From positions 62,001 through 126,000 of the forward strand of contig NZ_RBIM01000005.1 of assembly GCF_003634045.1 (NCBI RefSeq): a stretch of 64,000 nucleotides of DNA, in the 5' to 3' direction. Shown piece by piece: positions 1 to 9,184 of this stretch. Source of the stretch: Maricaulis maris. Its GTDB lineage: Bacteria > Pseudomonadota > Alphaproteobacteria > Caulobacterales > Maricaulaceae. How positions within the stretch are numbered: position 1 is the first letter of the stretch; every line of letters begins with the position of its first letter. The notes beneath the pieces are model-generated. The model did no database searches, had not been told where the DNA came from, and worked only from the letters and a program-made list of their open reading frames with translations. A program made the position numbers and the translations under genes.

Positions 1-192
1 GACCGCACTGTTCGGGTCCAGCCGCCAGCTGGCGACCGCTATGGCGAGCAGGACAAAGCCGACCAGTCCTGCCGGGACAAGACGGTTGCTGGCAAAAATG
101 CCTGCGGTCACGATCAAGCTGATACACAGGCCGACCATGATCAGCAGGGTCACGGTTTGGGCGCGCTGGCGGATGTGGTTGAGGCTGGTCAT
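1..192 (-). CDS. N-terminal fragment of a membrane protein, probably a methyl-accepting chemotaxis protein
   Basis: Only the first 64 codons lie in the window; the gene runs off the left edge. The start ATG overlaps the stop of the upstream gene in an ATGA junction, so the two are probably translationally coupled. The fragment has two hydrophobic segments, about residues 14-34 and 38-56, separated by a very short turn and followed by a WRLDP motif. That arrangement resembles the membrane part of alphaproteobacterial chemoreceptors with clustered N-terminal helices, but no HAMP or signalling domain is visible, so the family call is inference. Any small polytopic membrane protein could look the same over this length. 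Confidence 0.45.
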   Translation of the reverse strand, partial: MTSLNHIRQRAQTVTLLIMVGLCISLIVTAGIFASNRLVPAGLVGFVLLAIAVASWRLDPNSAV

Positions 193-536
193 GTCGATGG
201 GGTCTCTGCTGAGGATCGGATGGACTGGGCTGTCGGGGTCTGGTTGATCAGGCAGCCGTGCAACGTGTTGGCCGGGATGATGAGCCAGGCGCCGGCGTCA
301 CGCAGGGCTTGGCGATCATCTGCGGCCGGCAAGACGAATACGCCGATATTGGCGGTGCGCCCGATCATCAGTGCTGACTGACCGGCGGCGGCACCAGCAA
401 TGATAACATCCCGGGCCTGCCATCCCGGCGGGAAGACAGCGGCGTAGCGATCATCAGTCGCCGGTTCTGCGACCGCCAAAAGGGGCGTCACGCCAACGAT
501 TGCAATCACAAGTATAGTCGGAATGAATTTTATCAT
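189..536 (-). CDS. small secreted protein of unknown function
   Basis: A 115-residue protein with a clear Sec signal peptide: a lysine near the start, a hydrophobic core over about residues 4-19, and a likely cleavage after AVA near residue 23. The mature part is about 90 residues, carries one cysteine, and matches no family I recognise. Its stop overlaps the start of the next gene by four bases, which suggests it is the first gene of an operon with the chemoreceptor-like gene. A role as a periplasmic partner of that receptor is possible but is supported only by position. Confidence 0.6.
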   Translation of the reverse strand: MIKFIPTILVIAIVGVTPLLAVAEPATDDRYAAVFPPGWQARDVIIAGAAAGQSALMIGRTANIGVFVLPAADDRQALRDAGAWLIIPANTLHGCLINQTPTAQSIRSSAETPST

Positions 537-585
537 TGTCTATATACAGGCCTGCAAATGGCTGCCTGTTCTAAACGTATGACAG

Positions 586-600
586 TTAATCAGTGTTTAC
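586..600 (-). promoter_or_regulatory. possible CtrA-type site
   Basis: The sequence reads TTAA-N7-TTAC on the plus strand, one mismatch from the CtrA consensus TTAA-N7-TTAA known from Caulobacter. It lies about 50 bases upstream of the minus-strand gene starting at 536. CtrA commonly controls motility and chemotaxis genes in this group, which would fit a chemoreceptor operon. A near-match of this length can arise by chance. Confidence 0.3.
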
Positions 601-621
601 CGTTTCCACACGCTACCGGAT

Positions 622-1152
622 TCAATGTGCGCGGGTCGTTGCCCATTCTGAATTCAGAAGCCCGAAAATCAGGCTGTCCCGAACGCCCAAATGGGTCTCC
701 CACTGGTCGCGCAACCGGCCCTCGAGCGTGAAGCCCAGCTTGGTGAGCACGGCGATCGAGCCGGCATTGTCCGGATCGGTATCGGCGTAGATCCGGCGCA
801 GGCCGAGCGCGTCGAAGCCATGATCCAGCACCCGGGCGACCGCTTCGCTGACATGGCCGCGGCGTTGTGCGTCCGGACGGATGATATAGCCGATCTCCGC
901 GACCCCGGGCTTGCGATCGATCAGGACGACCCAGCCGAGGGCGTCATCCGGTGCCGCCGGCCGCGTCATGGCCCAGCATCGAACGGTGGCCGATCGTGTC
1001 GAGCCAGCGAGATAGTCTCGCGCTTCGGCGAGGTTTTCGACGGGTGCGCGAGACCAGTATTTCATTGTGCCGGGGTCTTGCAGCGCAGGGAGGAGCGCGA
1101 GCGCATCATCCTGATGAATCCGGCGCAGCAGGAGGCGGTTGGTCGTCAGCAC
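622..1152 (-). CDS. GNAT family N-acetyltransferase, RimJ/RimL-like
   Basis: A 176-residue single-domain acetyltransferase that would transfer acetyl from acetyl-CoA to an amine, possibly a protein N-terminus or a small molecule. It opens with the TNRLLLR strand typical of the RimJ/RimL group. The acetyl-CoA loop is QRRGHV at about residues 96-101, and the NAGSIAVLTKLGF segment at about 129-141 is the usual motif preceding the last strands. Length is normal for the family. The substrate cannot be told from sequence. It is separated from the following gene by about 80 bases and may be independently transcribed. Confidence 0.85.
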   Translation of the reverse strand: MLTTNRLLLRRIHQDDALALLPALQDPGTMKYWSRAPVENLAEARDYLAGSTRSATVRCWAMTRPAAPDDALGWVVLIDRKPGVAEIGYIIRPDAQRRGHVSEAVARVLDHGFDALGLRRIYADTDPDNAGSIAVLTKLGFTLEGRLRDQWETHLGVRDSLIFGLLNSEWATTRAH

Positions 1153-1233
1153 CGGGACGTCGCAAGACGGCGTGCGGGCTTTCAGCTCATCGTGGGTGAC
1201 TGTCAGCGTGATTTCGTCGAAACGTTCGGCGGT

Positions 1234-1479
1234 TCAGGCCTGCATGGTCTTGAAGCAGTCCTGGGAAAACCAGTCATGCTCGGCGAAACAGGCCTTGCGA
1301 ACCGCTTCGTCCGGCCAAGCGGCATAGGACCAGTACAGCCCGTTCTCGTCGCGATGCAGAACGGCGCCATAGGAGCCGCACGCCTGGTGGATGCGTCGCG
1401 TCCCCTCGGCCCAAGCGGTTTCGAATTCCGCAGCGCGGCCGGGCTTCAGTTTCCAGCGATAGAGAACGGCAGCGGTCAC
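1234..1479 (-). CDS. small antibiotic-biosynthesis-monooxygenase-like (ABM fold) protein
   Basis: An 81-residue protein with the look of a dimeric alpha/beta-barrel ABM domain. An N-terminal strand ([12 protein letters not shown]) is followed by a helix that begins with the EFETAW segment, then further strands carrying [12 protein letters not shown]. Such domains act as small oxygenases or as ligand-binding units, and the substrate is not predictable here. Its start overlaps the rlmN stop in an ATGA junction, so it is translated from the rlmN transcript, although no functional link with rRNA methylation is known to me. Confidence 0.6.
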   Translation of the reverse strand: MTAAVLYRWKLKPGRAAEFETAWAEGTRRIHQACGSYGAVLHRDENGLYWSYAAWPDEAVRKACFAEHDWFSQDCFKTMQA

Positions 1480-2675
1480 GACGCGGCGTTGGCTGCGCCT
1501 TCACCGTCGGCCAGGCGCTGTTTGCGCAGCACGCTCGCCTTTACCTTCTGGCTTTCCGAGCGCAGCTGGCCGCAGGCGGCGAAGATGTCGCGGCCGCGCG
1601 GCGTGCGGATGGGGGAGGCGTAGCCGGCCTTGTTGACCACATCGGCAAAGGCTTCGATCTGGTCCCAGTCCGAGCATTCATAAGGGCTGTTCGGCCACGG
1701 ATTGAACGGGATCAGATTGATCTTGGCCGGGATGCCCTTGAGAAGTTTCACCAGCGCCTTGGCCTCGGCCAGGCTGTCATTGACGCCCTTCAGCATCACA
1801 TATTCGAAGGTCACGCGCTTGGAATTGCCCAGGCCGGGATAGGCGCGGATGGCATTCATCAGCTCGACCAGCGGGTATTTCTTGTTCAGAGGCACCAGCT
1901 CGTCGCGCAGCGCGTCATTGGTGGCGTGCAACGAGATCGCCAGCATGGTGCCGGTGAGCTCGCCCAGCTCTTTGATCTTCGGCACCACGCCGGAGGTCGA
2001 GACCGTGGTGCGGCGGCGCGAGATGGCAATGCCCTCACCGTCCGAGATGATGTCGATCGACGTCGCGACATGATCGAGATTATAAAGCGGCTCACCCATG
2101 CCCATGAAGACGATATTGGTGATCTTGCGGTTCTCGTTCGAGGTCGGCCATTCCTCCAGATCGTCGCGCGCAATCATCACCTGGGCGACGATTTCGGCGG
2201 CGGTGAGATTGCGCACCAGCGCCTGGGTGCCGGTATGGCAGAAGGTGCAGTTCAGCGTGCAACCGACCTGGCTGGAGACGCACAGGGCGCCGGAGCGGGC
2301 AACGTCCGGGATGAACACCGTCTCGCACTCGACGCCGGGCGCCAGCTCGATCAGGTATTTGCGGGTGCCGTCGACCGAGACCTGGCGGTCGATCAGCTTG
2401 GGGCGGTGCAGGGCATATTTGTCGGCAATGACGGCGCGCAGGTCTTTCGAGATATTGGTCATCTCGTCGAAGGATGTGACGCCGTAGTGATAGATCCAGC
2501 GCCACAATTGCTCGGCGCGCATCTTCGCCTTCTTCTCGTCGACGCCGCAATCGATCGCCACCTCACGCAATTCCTCGCGCGTCATCCCGGCCAGCGAGCG
2601 CAGGGCGCGCGGCGTGGTTTCGTCAATGCGGCTGGCATTGGCGTTGCGGGCATCAATGTTCAGGGCGTGGTTCAT
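1476..2675 (-). CDS. rlmN: dual-specificity RNA methyltransferase RlmN (23S rRNA A2503 / tRNA A37 C2-methyltransferase)
   Basis: A radical-SAM enzyme that methylates C2 of adenosine in 23S rRNA (A2503) and some tRNAs. The protein has 399 residues, normal for the family. The CxxxCxxC iron-sulfur motif is at C139/C143/C146 (CTLNCTFC). The conserved cysteine in ECETVFIP near residue 117 and the methyl-carrying cysteine near residue 368 (AACGQLR) are both present, which separates RlmN from unrelated radical-SAM proteins. The N-terminal helical region and the GMGEPLYN segment are typical. Downstream it overlaps the small ABM-like gene by four bases. Confidence 0.97.
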   Translation of the reverse strand: MNHALNIDARNANASRIDETTPRALRSLAGMTREELREVAIDCGVDEKKAKMRAEQLWRWIYHYGVTSFDEMTNISKDLRAVIADKYALHRPKLIDRQVSVDGTRKYLIELAPGVECETVFIPDVARSGALCVSSQVGCTLNCTFCHTGTQALVRNLTAAEIVAQVMIARDDLEEWPTSNENRKITNIVFMGMGEPLYNLDHVATSIDIISDGEGIAISRRRTTVSTSGVVPKIKELGELTGTMLAISLHATNDALRDELVPLNKKYPLVELMNAIRAYPGLGNSKRVTFEYVMLKGVNDSLAEAKALVKLLKGIPAKINLIPFNPWPNSPYECSDWDQIEAFADVVNKAGYASPIRTPRGRDIFAACGQLRSESQKVKASVLRKQRLADGEGAANAAS

Positions 2676-2704
2676 GGCCGCCAGACTATCTCAAACAAAA
2701 CGAA

Positions 2705-2732
2705 GCCGCGCGCTCTATCACAAAAGCGCGGC
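2705..2732 (-). terminator. weak hairpin downstream of the IalB-like gene
   Basis: A GCCGCGC/GCGCGGC inverted repeat with a 14-base loop lies between the minus-strand IalB-like gene and rlmN. On the minus strand it is followed by a moderately T-rich stretch (TTCGTTTTG), not a clean T run. It may be a poor intrinsic terminator or part of the rlmN leader. Confidence 0.3.
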
Positions 2733-2759
2733 AATGCCGAATCGGACCGGTGCGCGGGA

Positions 2760-3278
2760 TCAGTTGCAGAGCGCCTCGACACGCTGCAGGGCCGCGGTCA
2801 CGCCGGACAGCGAGAATTCGTAGGAGGTTGCCGCTCCGTCCAGCGTCGTGGCGGTGACCCGCATGACCGATCCGCGGCGCATCGAACGGATCAGATCGGC
2901 TTCCTCGTCGAGATCGTCGAGAAAGCCCTCCTGGTTGTCGGCGAACATGTCAAACCGGTCCGAGCCGACCCGGACTTGCGGCGGGCTGGTCGGGCGCAGG
3001 TCATAGCCGACCAGCAGCGAGGGTTGTTCCTCGACCGCACCGGACTGCCAGCTGGCTACCAGGAAATAGACATTGCCGTGTTCATGGGCGCGCGGCGCGC
3101 TGTCGGTCGGGCGGCTCAACGCGTAACAGGAAAAGCCCGCATCGGTATTGCGGGTGAAGACCCGCCAATCGCTGTACTCGCCGCGAAACTGCGGATCGTC
3201 CTGGGCGAAAGCGGGGGCGTTCAGTCCGGTCAGCAGACCAAACGCCAGGCAGGCATGTCGGATACGCACGGTGATCAT
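2760..3278 (-). CDS. invasion-associated locus B (IalB) family periplasmic protein
   Basis: About 172 residues from the chosen ATG at 3278. A further in-frame ATG at 3296 would add six residues before the basic MITVRIRH start and spoil the signal peptide layout. The signal peptide runs to about AFA/QDD. The mature part carries the IalB-family arrangement: a W-x-V-F strand followed by a cysteine (FSCYALS), a central RVGSDRFDMF segment, and a terminal cysteine in EALCN that could pair with it. IalB proteins are common in free-living alphaproteobacteria, and their biochemical role is unsettled despite the name. Confidence 0.75.
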   Translation of the reverse strand: MITVRIRHACLAFGLLTGLNAPAFAQDDPQFRGEYSDWRVFTRNTDAGFSCYALSRPTDSAPRAHEHGNVYFLVASWQSGAVEEQPSLLVGYDLRPTSPPQVRVGSDRFDMFADNQEGFLDDLDEEADLIRSMRRGSVMRVTATTLDGAATSYEFSLSGVTAALQRVEALCN

Positions 3279-3375
3279 CCTCGTCGCGAAGCACATTCGA
3301 CGCCGTCTAGGGCATCCCTATGGCGGTATGATGGCGGAGTTAATCCCGCCCTAACAGCGCCAATTGATCACCGGA

Positions 3376-3912
3376 TCAGCGGTGGATACCGGCCTTCTTT
3401 GTCGCCTCGGCCAGGGATTCAAGATCCGGCCCGCCGGGCATCAGTGGCCGTTCCGGAAAGCCGCCGAAATTGATCTGGCGATCATACAGGGTGATGGCGC
3501 AGGCCACCGAGACATTGACGCAGAATTTGGTCGGGATTTTCACGATATGGCTGCACCTTGCCTGCATATCTTCCGACAGTGATCCACGCTCGCGGCCAAA
3601 GACATAGGCGGCGCACAGCGGGTGGCGAAAGCTGGGCAGGTCGACGGCGTCGTCCGTGAGCTCGATGCCGACCAGCTGGCAGTTCGACGGCAGGGCAATT
3701 TCGTCGGTGGCATCCCATTCATAGTAGGGGACATGGTCGACGGATTTGGCAGTATCGGCGCGGTAGACGTCGCGGACCTGGTGATTGGCATCGACCGTGA
3801 AGGCAAAGCTGGCGCCAAAGGCGTGCGCCGTGCGCAGGATCGCGCCCATATTCATCGGCTTGGAAATGCCTTCGGCGCCGACGCCGAAATAGCCCCGCTT
3901 CACCGTGATCAT
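3376..3912 (-). CDS. TrmH/SpoU-family RNA methyltransferase
   Basis: A 178-residue SPOUT methyltransferase consisting of the catalytic knot domain. It has the N-terminal NMGAILRTAHAFGA motif, a central FGRERGSLSEDM segment equivalent to motif 2, and CVNVSVACAITLYD as the C-terminal knot and SAM-binding motif. Such enzymes usually make 2'-O-methyl or related changes in tRNA or rRNA, and the target here is not determinable. The start codon shares one base with the stop of the upstream peptidase gene (TGATG), so translation is likely coupled. Confidence 0.85.
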   Translation of the reverse strand: MITVKRGYFGVGAEGISKPMNMGAILRTAHAFGASFAFTVDANHQVRDVYRADTAKSVDHVPYYEWDATDEIALPSNCQLVGIELTDDAVDLPSFRHPLCAAYVFGRERGSLSEDMQARCSHIVKIPTKFCVNVSVACAITLYDRQINFGGFPERPLMPGGPDLESLAEATKKAGIHR

Positions 3913-4784
3913 CAGCGTACCCCGGCAGTCACACGTCCATCGGGGTGGACCATGGCCTGTTTCATGCCCGGCGAGTTGAACGGCGCGGCCAGATTGCCGT
4001 CGCGGTCGACGGCAATGATGCCGCCCTCACCGCCCAGGGCGCCGACATCGGCCAGCGCTCCGGCAACGGCATCGGCGAGAGACTGGCCGCCATAGGCCAT
4101 GCGGGCCGAGACGTCCTTGGCGGTCGCGGTGCGCAGGAAATACTCGCCCTGGCCGGTACAGGAGATCGCCACATGGCCGTCGGCCCAGCAGCCGGATCCG
4201 ATGATCGGACTGTCGCCAACCCGGCCTTCCATCTTGTTCAGCGTGCCGCCGGTTGAAGTGGCGGCCGCCAGCCGGCCTTCCATATCGAGGGCGACACAGC
4301 CGACCGTGCCGGTGGCTATGGCGCGATCATCCGGCGCGGCGGCGGGCGTGTAGTAGTCGTTGACGCTCTCGACCCGTTCCAGCTCCGCTTCGCTGCAAAA
4401 GCGTTCAGCGCCGCGGCCGGCGAGCATGACATGGGGCGTGGTGTCCATCACCGCGCGGGCCGCCGAGATCGGGCTGGTGAAGCCGGTCAGTGCTGCGACC
4501 GACCCGGCCCGCCGGGTCGGCCCGTCCATGATCGCGGCGTCCAGTTCATAGCGGCCGGCCTTGTTCGGCGAGGCGCCCTTGCCGGCGACATAGAGCCCGG
4601 AGGCTTCCAGCTCGCGCACAATGTCCTGCACGATGTCGAGCGCGTTGGCGCCGATGGCGAGGCGCGCCTTGGCGGCTTCGGCAAGACCGCGCATATGATC
4701 GATTTCCTTGGCATAATCGCGATCAGCCAGGGTGCCGGCGCCACCGTGCAGCAAAAGGGCGTAACGTCCGCTCATACTGTCCAT
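3912..4784 (-). CDS. isoaspartyl peptidase / L-asparaginase, Ntn-hydrolase (IaaA type)
   Basis: A 290-residue plant-type asparaginase precursor. The family is made as one chain and cleaves itself in front of a threonine that becomes the nucleophile. Here this is T160 in the GTVGCVALD motif, preceded by the linker of about 150-159. The N-terminal LLHGGAG motif and the second-subunit [19 protein letters not shown] segment are also present. It would hydrolyse beta-aspartyl dipeptides and asparagine in amino-acid salvage. Start codons at residue 1 and residue 4 are both possible. It is transcribed with the TrmH-like gene. Confidence 0.9.
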   Translation of the reverse strand: MDSMSGRYALLLHGGAGTLADRDYAKEIDHMRGLAEAAKARLAIGANALDIVQDIVRELEASGLYVAGKGASPNKAGRYELDAAIMDGPTRRAGSVAALTGFTSPISAARAVMDTTPHVMLAGRGAERFCSEAELERVESVNDYYTPAAAPDDRAIATGTVGCVALDMEGRLAAATSTGGTLNKMEGRVGDSPIIGSGCWADGHVAISCTGQGEYFLRTATAKDVSARMAYGGQSLADAVAGALADVGALGGEGGIIAVDRDGNLAAPFNSPGMKQAMVHPDGRVTAGVR

Positions 4785-4933
4785 CCCGTCTCGTTTGAGT
4801 GTGTGCCGATTGCTCTAGCACCGCTCGCGCATCCCGCCCAAGCCGGTTTTCCACCGGCGGCGAGCCGTTGCTCCGGATTTTCTTTTGGCAGGCATCACGC
4901 TATGTCGCTGGCATCGATAAAGGGGAGTGCCTC

Positions 4934-5716
4934 ATGAAACTCGACTCATCCATTGCCGCTATTGTCACCGGCGGCGCATCCGGTCTCGGCGAAGGCACAG
5001 CCCGCCGTCTCGCCGCAGACGGCGCCAAGGTCGCCATTTTCGACATGAATGCCGAGCGCGGCGAGATGGTCGCCAAGGAGATCGGCGGCGTGTTCTGTCA
5101 GGTCAATGTCTCCGATGAAGCCAGCGTCGACGCCGGCCTGGCCAAGGCCCGGGAAGCGCATGGCCAGGAACGCGTTTTCGTCAATTGCGCCGGGATCGGC
5201 TGGGCCGAGAAGACGGCACGCCGTTCCTCCTCGACCGGTGAAGTTTCGGCCCACTCGGCCAAGGGCTTCCAGACCGTGATCGGGGTCAACCTGATCGGCT
5301 CCTTCCTGTGTGCGTCCAAATCGGCCGCCGGCATGATGTCGCTTGATCCGCTGGGCGGTTCCGGCCGTGGCGTCATCGTCAACACGGCGTCGGTTGCGGC
5401 CCAGGACGGTCAGATCGGCCAGGTTGCCTATGCCGCTTCAAAGGGTGGCATCTACGGCATGACCCTGCCGATGGCGCGTGATCTCGCCAAGGAAGGCATC
5501 CGCGTCAACACCATCCTGCCGGGCTTCTTCGAGACCCCGATTTACCAGCAGATGCCGCCGGAGGTGAAAGTCTCGCTCGCCTCGCACCTGCAATTCCCGC
5601 AGCGTTTCGGCACGCCGGAAGAGTATGCGGACCTCGTCGCCTTTATGGTCAATTCCGACTATATCAACGCTGAATGTGTCCGCCTCGATGCCGGTGCCCG
5701 CATGCCGCCGAAATAG
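4934..5716 (+). CDS. short-chain dehydrogenase, 3-hydroxyacyl-CoA dehydrogenase type 2-like
   Basis: A 260-residue NAD(P)-dependent SDR. The ATG at 4934 is preferred because AGGGGAG lies just upstream at about 4921 and because the protein then begins immediately before the Rossmann motif. It contains the TGGASGLG cofactor loop at 12-19, NCAG at about 84-87, and the catalytic set N119, S153, Y166, K170 (YAASK). The overall pattern, with GVIVNTASVAAQDGQIGQ and the RFGTPEEYADLV tail, matches the HSD17B10/3-hydroxyacyl-CoA dehydrogenase group, which acts in fatty-acid or isoleucine breakdown. Substrate is inferred from similarity only. Confidence 0.88.
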   Translation: MKLDSSIAAIVTGGASGLGEGTARRLAADGAKVAIFDMNAERGEMVAKEIGGVFCQVNVSDEASVDAGLAKAREAHGQERVFVNCAGIGWAEKTARRSSSTGEVSAHSAKGFQTVIGVNLIGSFLCASKSAAGMMSLDPLGGSGRGVIVNTASVAAQDGQIGQVAYAASKGGIYGMTLPMARDLAKEGIRVNTILPGFFETPIYQQMPPEVKVSLASHLQFPQRFGTPEEYADLVAFMVNSDYINAECVRLDAGARMPPK

Positions 5717-5741
5717 GCGCCTTGCCCAACGCCAGACAGAC

Positions 5742-5772
5742 AAAAGGCCGGAGGCGAACCTCCGGCCTTTTT
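5742..5772. terminator. intrinsic terminator, probably bidirectional
   Basis: A perfect AAGGCCGGAGG/CCTCCGGCCTT stem with a CGAA loop ends in a run of T on the plus strand and begins with an A run that serves the minus strand. It sits between the convergent SDR gene and the TonB receptor gene. Confidence 0.85.
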
Positions 5773-5792
5773 CATGGCAGCTATCGGCCGGA

Positions 5793-7889
5793 TCAGAAGT
5801 CGCGGCGCACCGTCAGGCGGGCGTTCAGCGGCTCGCCGGTCGAGATATTGGTATTGCTGTGCGCGTCCGGGAAATAGTTTTCGTCGAACAGGTTTTCGAC
5901 ATTCAGCTGGATCCGGGTGGCGTCGTCGAGATCGTAATAAACGGCCGCATCGAACCGGGTATAGGCTGGGATCTCGACCGAATTGTCCTCATGCACGAAA
6001 TTGGCGTCCTGATAGGTTGCGCCGATGGCCAAGCCGAGCTGGTTGCTGACCTGGTAGCGGTTCCACACCGACAGCATGTGCGCCGGTGTCTGGCGGGTCG
6101 CATTGCCGTCAAAACCGCCACCGTCGACGGTTCCGTCCAGATGGCTGTAGCCGGCATTGACGGTCCACCGGTCAGTGACCTCGCCCACCAGCTGAAGCTC
6201 AAAACCTTCCGTCGTGCTGCCGGTCACCGTGGTGACAATGGACGGATCATCCGGGTCGACCGTGGTGAACTGGCCGCGCTCGAGGCGGAACAGGGCGGCG
6301 GTGAAGCTGAGTGTGTCGGTGATGTCCCATTTGGCGCCGATCTCACGGTTCTCGAAGACTTGCGGCTGAATGTCCTCGGTCGTCGAACTGAGTGTCAGGA
6401 ACTGGTCGCCGGCGCTCGGCAGGAAGGTCTCGGTATAGCTGGCATAAAAGGACATGTTGTCAGCCGGCTTGTAGATCAGGCCAAAGCGCGGCGACACTTC
6501 CTCGTCGACGCGGCCGCGGCGGCCATTGTCCGTCGCCGTGACGGCAAACAGGTCGAGGACCTCGACGTCAAAGCGGTCGAAACGGGCCCCGACAACGAGT
6601 TTCAGCGTATCGGTAAGGTCGATCTGGTCCTGCAGGTAGAGCGAGGTGAATCGAACCTCGGAGCTGCGGTCACGCACAGGTGTTGAAAAGGCGAAGTCGG
6701 GGATCACGAGCAGGTCGCTGAAATCGATCGTGATCTGGTCGTCATTGCTGGCCGCGAACAGATTGTCGAAGCGGGCATTGTCGGTCGCCTGGTCACCATA
6801 TTCGCCGCCGGCCAGCACGGTGTGGCTGATCGCGCCGGTGTTGAACTCGCCGACCAGATTGGCCTGTATGACGGTGTTGGTGCGGGCGGTGATGTCGCGA
6901 TAGCCGTCCAGCGTGACCCGGTTCGGCGTCGCGACGGCGTCGAAGCTGGCGGCGTAGAGGTTCTGATAGGCCTTGTCATAATCGGCGTGCTGGACCGTGA
7001 CATTGCCGCGCAGCCGGTCACCGAATTCATGATCGAGGCGGACCCGGAATGTATGAGCTTCCAGCGTTGTATTGTTGGCGTCAGGCGAACCAAAGAATGT
7101 CTCGTCATGCCCTTCCAGCGGTCGGTTCGGCGCCCCGGCGATATTGACCGAGGGGACGCCGCGATCCACGACCCGGTCGTCATTGAGATGCTCATAGAAG
7201 AAGGTCGCCGTCGTGTCGGTTCCCAACTCCGTCCGGAAGGTCGGGTTGATGCCGTAACGTGTACCGTCAAAGGCGTCGCGGTGATTGGCCATGTCCTCGA
7301 CAAAGGCATTCAGGCGCAGGGCCGAGCGGTCGCCAGTGGCAAGATTCGTGTCGCCGGTAAGCTGCCAGGCGCCGAATGTGTCGATGCCGGCGCTGACGCC
7401 GGAGAAAGTGTCGCCCACAATTGGTGACTTGGTCACGCGATTGATGACACCGCCGCCACCGCCGCGTCCGAACAACAGCGCGTTCGAGCCACGCAGGATC
7501 TCGACCTGTTCGAGATTGTAGAGCGGGCGGTAATACTGGACGTCATCGCGGACGCCATTGAGGAAGAAGTCGGCGGTCGACTGGTTGCCGCGGATATTGA
7601 TCGCGTCACGATGGCCTTCGCCCTGGCTGATCGACAGGCCAGGCGTGTAGCGCAGGATGTCCCCGAGATTGGCAAAGCCCTGATCGGCGATCTGGACGTC
7701 AGTGACGATGGACAGGCTCTGCGGCACGTCGATGACCGGCGTCGGTGTTTTCACCGAGTTGAGCTGGTCCAGCGACAGATAGCGTCCATTGACCTCGACG
7801 ACATCCTCGTTTTGCTGGGCGTGGGCCGTGCCGAAGCCGAGGCCGGCCGTGAGAAGGGTTGTGGCCAGCAGGGCGCTTTTTTTGATCAT
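5793..7889 (-). CDS. TonB-dependent siderophore receptor
   Basis: A 698-residue outer-membrane receptor. Residues 1-24 form a signal peptide ending AHA. The plug domain follows, with VPQSLSIVTDVQI, RYTPGLSISQGEG, the NIRGN strand and EQVEILRGSNALLFGRGGGGGVIN, features of the siderophore-receptor branch (FhuE/FpvA/FoxA-like). The remainder is a beta-barrel with alternating aromatic strands, and the chain ends in a terminal phenylalanine (LTVRRDF) as outer-membrane proteins do. Length is typical. It would import a ferric siderophore using TonB energy. A candidate promoter with Fur-like sites lies upstream. No transport partners are next to it. Confidence 0.92.
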   Translation of the reverse strand: MIKKSALLATTLLTAGLGFGTAHAQQNEDVVEVNGRYLSLDQLNSVKTPTPVIDVPQSLSIVTDVQIADQGFANLGDILRYTPGLSISQGEGHRDAINIRGNQSTADFFLNGVRDDVQYYRPLYNLEQVEILRGSNALLFGRGGGGGVINRVTKSPIVGDTFSGVSAGIDTFGAWQLTGDTNLATGDRSALRLNAFVEDMANHRDAFDGTRYGINPTFRTELGTDTTATFFYEHLNDDRVVDRGVPSVNIAGAPNRPLEGHDETFFGSPDANNTTLEAHTFRVRLDHEFGDRLRGNVTVQHADYDKAYQNLYAASFDAVATPNRVTLDGYRDITARTNTVIQANLVGEFNTGAISHTVLAGGEYGDQATDNARFDNLFAASNDDQITIDFSDLLVIPDFAFSTPVRDRSSEVRFTSLYLQDQIDLTDTLKLVVGARFDRFDVEVLDLFAVTATDNGRRGRVDEEVSPRFGLIYKPADNMSFYASYTETFLPSAGDQFLTLSSTTEDIQPQVFENREIGAKWDITDTLSFTAALFRLERGQFTTVDPDDPSIVTTVTGSTTEGFELQLVGEVTDRWTVNAGYSHLDGTVDGGGFDGNATRQTPAHMLSVWNRYQVSNQLGLAIGATYQDANFVHEDNSVEIPAYTRFDAAVYYDLDDATRIQLNVENLFDENYFPDAHSNTNISTGEPLNARLTVRRDF

Positions 7890-7904
7890 GATGAGACTCG
7901 AACT

Positions 7905-7953
7905 TGCAAATGAAAATCAAAGTCCGAGTATTCAGTGTGAGAATGCGTGTCAA
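7905..7953 (-). promoter_or_regulatory. candidate promoter with Fur-like sites for the TonB receptor
   Basis: On the minus strand, TTGACA (7953-7948) and TACTCG (7930-7925) are spaced by exactly 17 bases. TGAGAATGCG, read on the plus strand at 7938-7947, falls inside the spacer. TGCAAATGAAAATCAAA at 7905-7921 lies just downstream of the -10 and resembles alphaproteobacterial Fur/iron-box sequences. Iron repression is what one expects for such a receptor, but neither site is a strong consensus match. Confidence 0.45.
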
Positions 7954-8106
7954 GCGTAGGGGGTGAACGCGGGCGATCGTGCTGCACACGGTTTGTCCAG
8001 CGTGTTGAATTTGCATCAGGTGGCGTGAGGCAGACGCTGCAAAAATGGGCCGGCGCCACGCGCCAACCCTTTTGCAGTCCCGGATATGGCTCCGATGGAA
8101 GGCGGT

Positions 8107-8634
8107 TCAGCCGCCTTCCGGACGCACGATCTGGTCGCCGAGATTGGACATCACGTCGCGCGCATCGAAAGCACTGGGGTCGTCGGGCTTGGTACCGCGG
8201 CCGAGATAGATTTCGGCGCTGGCCTCATAGCGCGTGCTTTCGCGATAATTGACATCATCCCAGAACGGGTCGTGCCAGCCGCGCCAACCCCAGCGCGGGT
8301 GGAAATAGGCGTAGTGAACGTTGAAACCGGAATAGGGAGATCGTCCGATTCCGGACGCCATGACCCGTGTCTCCTCATCGGTCGCGCGATCAACGACGGT
8401 GAAATGGTCAAACCCGTTCTCGACCGTGAGCTCGGAAGCCCGGTAGAGCAGGTAGGTTTCGACCGTCTCGCGGTCGGTGAGCGAGTTGCCCTCGAAGGAT
8501 ATCCGGTAACGATTGGTCTCGATGCGGGTTTCGGTGAAACCACGACGAGACCCGTCCGCCGCCTGATAGGGCGTCGGGGTTGCGCAGCCGCCCAGCACAG
8601 CCAGGCTGGCCAAAGTGATCAGAACGCACCTCAT
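8107..8634 (-). CDS. outer-membrane lipoprotein of the CC0125/CC1285 type
   Basis: A 175-residue lipoprotein. The ATG at 8634 is chosen because AAGGAGCCCC precedes it on the minus strand and because the signal peptide then begins MRCVLITL; in-frame codons further upstream give an unlikely basic extension. The lipobox is LGGC with C17. The mature region has a YQAADGSRRGF opening, a conserved YLLYRASELTVENGFDHF segment, and an aromatic stretch rich in W, Y and H (YFHPRWGWRGW). This matches a small family of alphaproteobacterial lipoproteins of unknown function. It lies alone, with about 200 bases on the receptor side. Confidence 0.7.
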   Translation of the reverse strand: MRCVLITLASLAVLGGCATPTPYQAADGSRRGFTETRIETNRYRISFEGNSLTDRETVETYLLYRASELTVENGFDHFTVVDRATDEETRVMASGIGRSPYSGFNVHYAYFHPRWGWRGWHDPFWDDVNYRESTRYEASAEIYLGRGTKPDDPSAFDARDVMSNLGDQIVRPEGG

Positions 8635-8800
8635 TTGGGGCTCCTTGTAACGCTTGGCGGTCCCTCGCCTCATTAAATATGACTCGTCCTTGGCCGTTCA
8701 AAGGCGCGGACTCGACATAGCGACAAGCATAGGGCTGTCTGTTCCGGCGTCAAACGTCTGATCGAGGCGCAAAGAGGCTGGCTGGGGGCCGGATAGCGTG

Positions 8801-9184
8801 ATGAAGCGCATGAAAGCGGAGGCGGCCCTGCTGGCCGCATTGGTAAGTCTGGTCCTGTGGCCTGCGGCCGACGCCGTAGCGGATCATACCAGCGAAACCG
8901 CGATTCAGAATGCGTGCCTCGCTTCAGGTCAGGCCGAGGCGGTCTGTGCCTGCATCGTTCGGGAAGCCAATTCGCGCTTCTCTCATGGTCAGCTTGAATT
9001 GGTGGGCGCTGCAATGCCGCGGCTCGAGCGGATCACGGACGATCCGCAAGCCGGAGGGCTGCTCTCGTCCGAACCCCCGCTGACCTCGGAACAGCTGCAA
9101 GCACTGCGTCAGCGTGCCGAAGTCGCTGATGTCGTCATCCGGCAGGCGTGCGGCGTCGGCCTCCGGCTGGGTGAAGGGACTTAG
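8801..9184 (+). CDS. small exported cysteine-containing protein, function unknown
   Basis: About 127 residues from the ATG at 8801; a GTG directly before it (8798) is an alternative start. The N-terminus is basic then hydrophobic (AALLAALVSLVLW) with likely cleavage near ADA/VA. The mature part has a C-x(10)-C-x-C pattern (ACLASGQAEAVCAC) seen in small periplasmic alphaproteobacterial proteins, plus another cysteine near the C-terminus that could form a disulfide. It is convergent with the Usg-like gene and the stops overlap by four bases. I do not recognise the family. Confidence 0.6.
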   Translation: MKRMKAEAALLAALVSLVLWPAADAVADHTSETAIQNACLASGQAEAVCACIVREANSRFSHGQLELVGAAMPRLERITDDPQAGGLLSSEPPLTSEQLQALRQRAEVADVVIRQACGVGLRLGEGT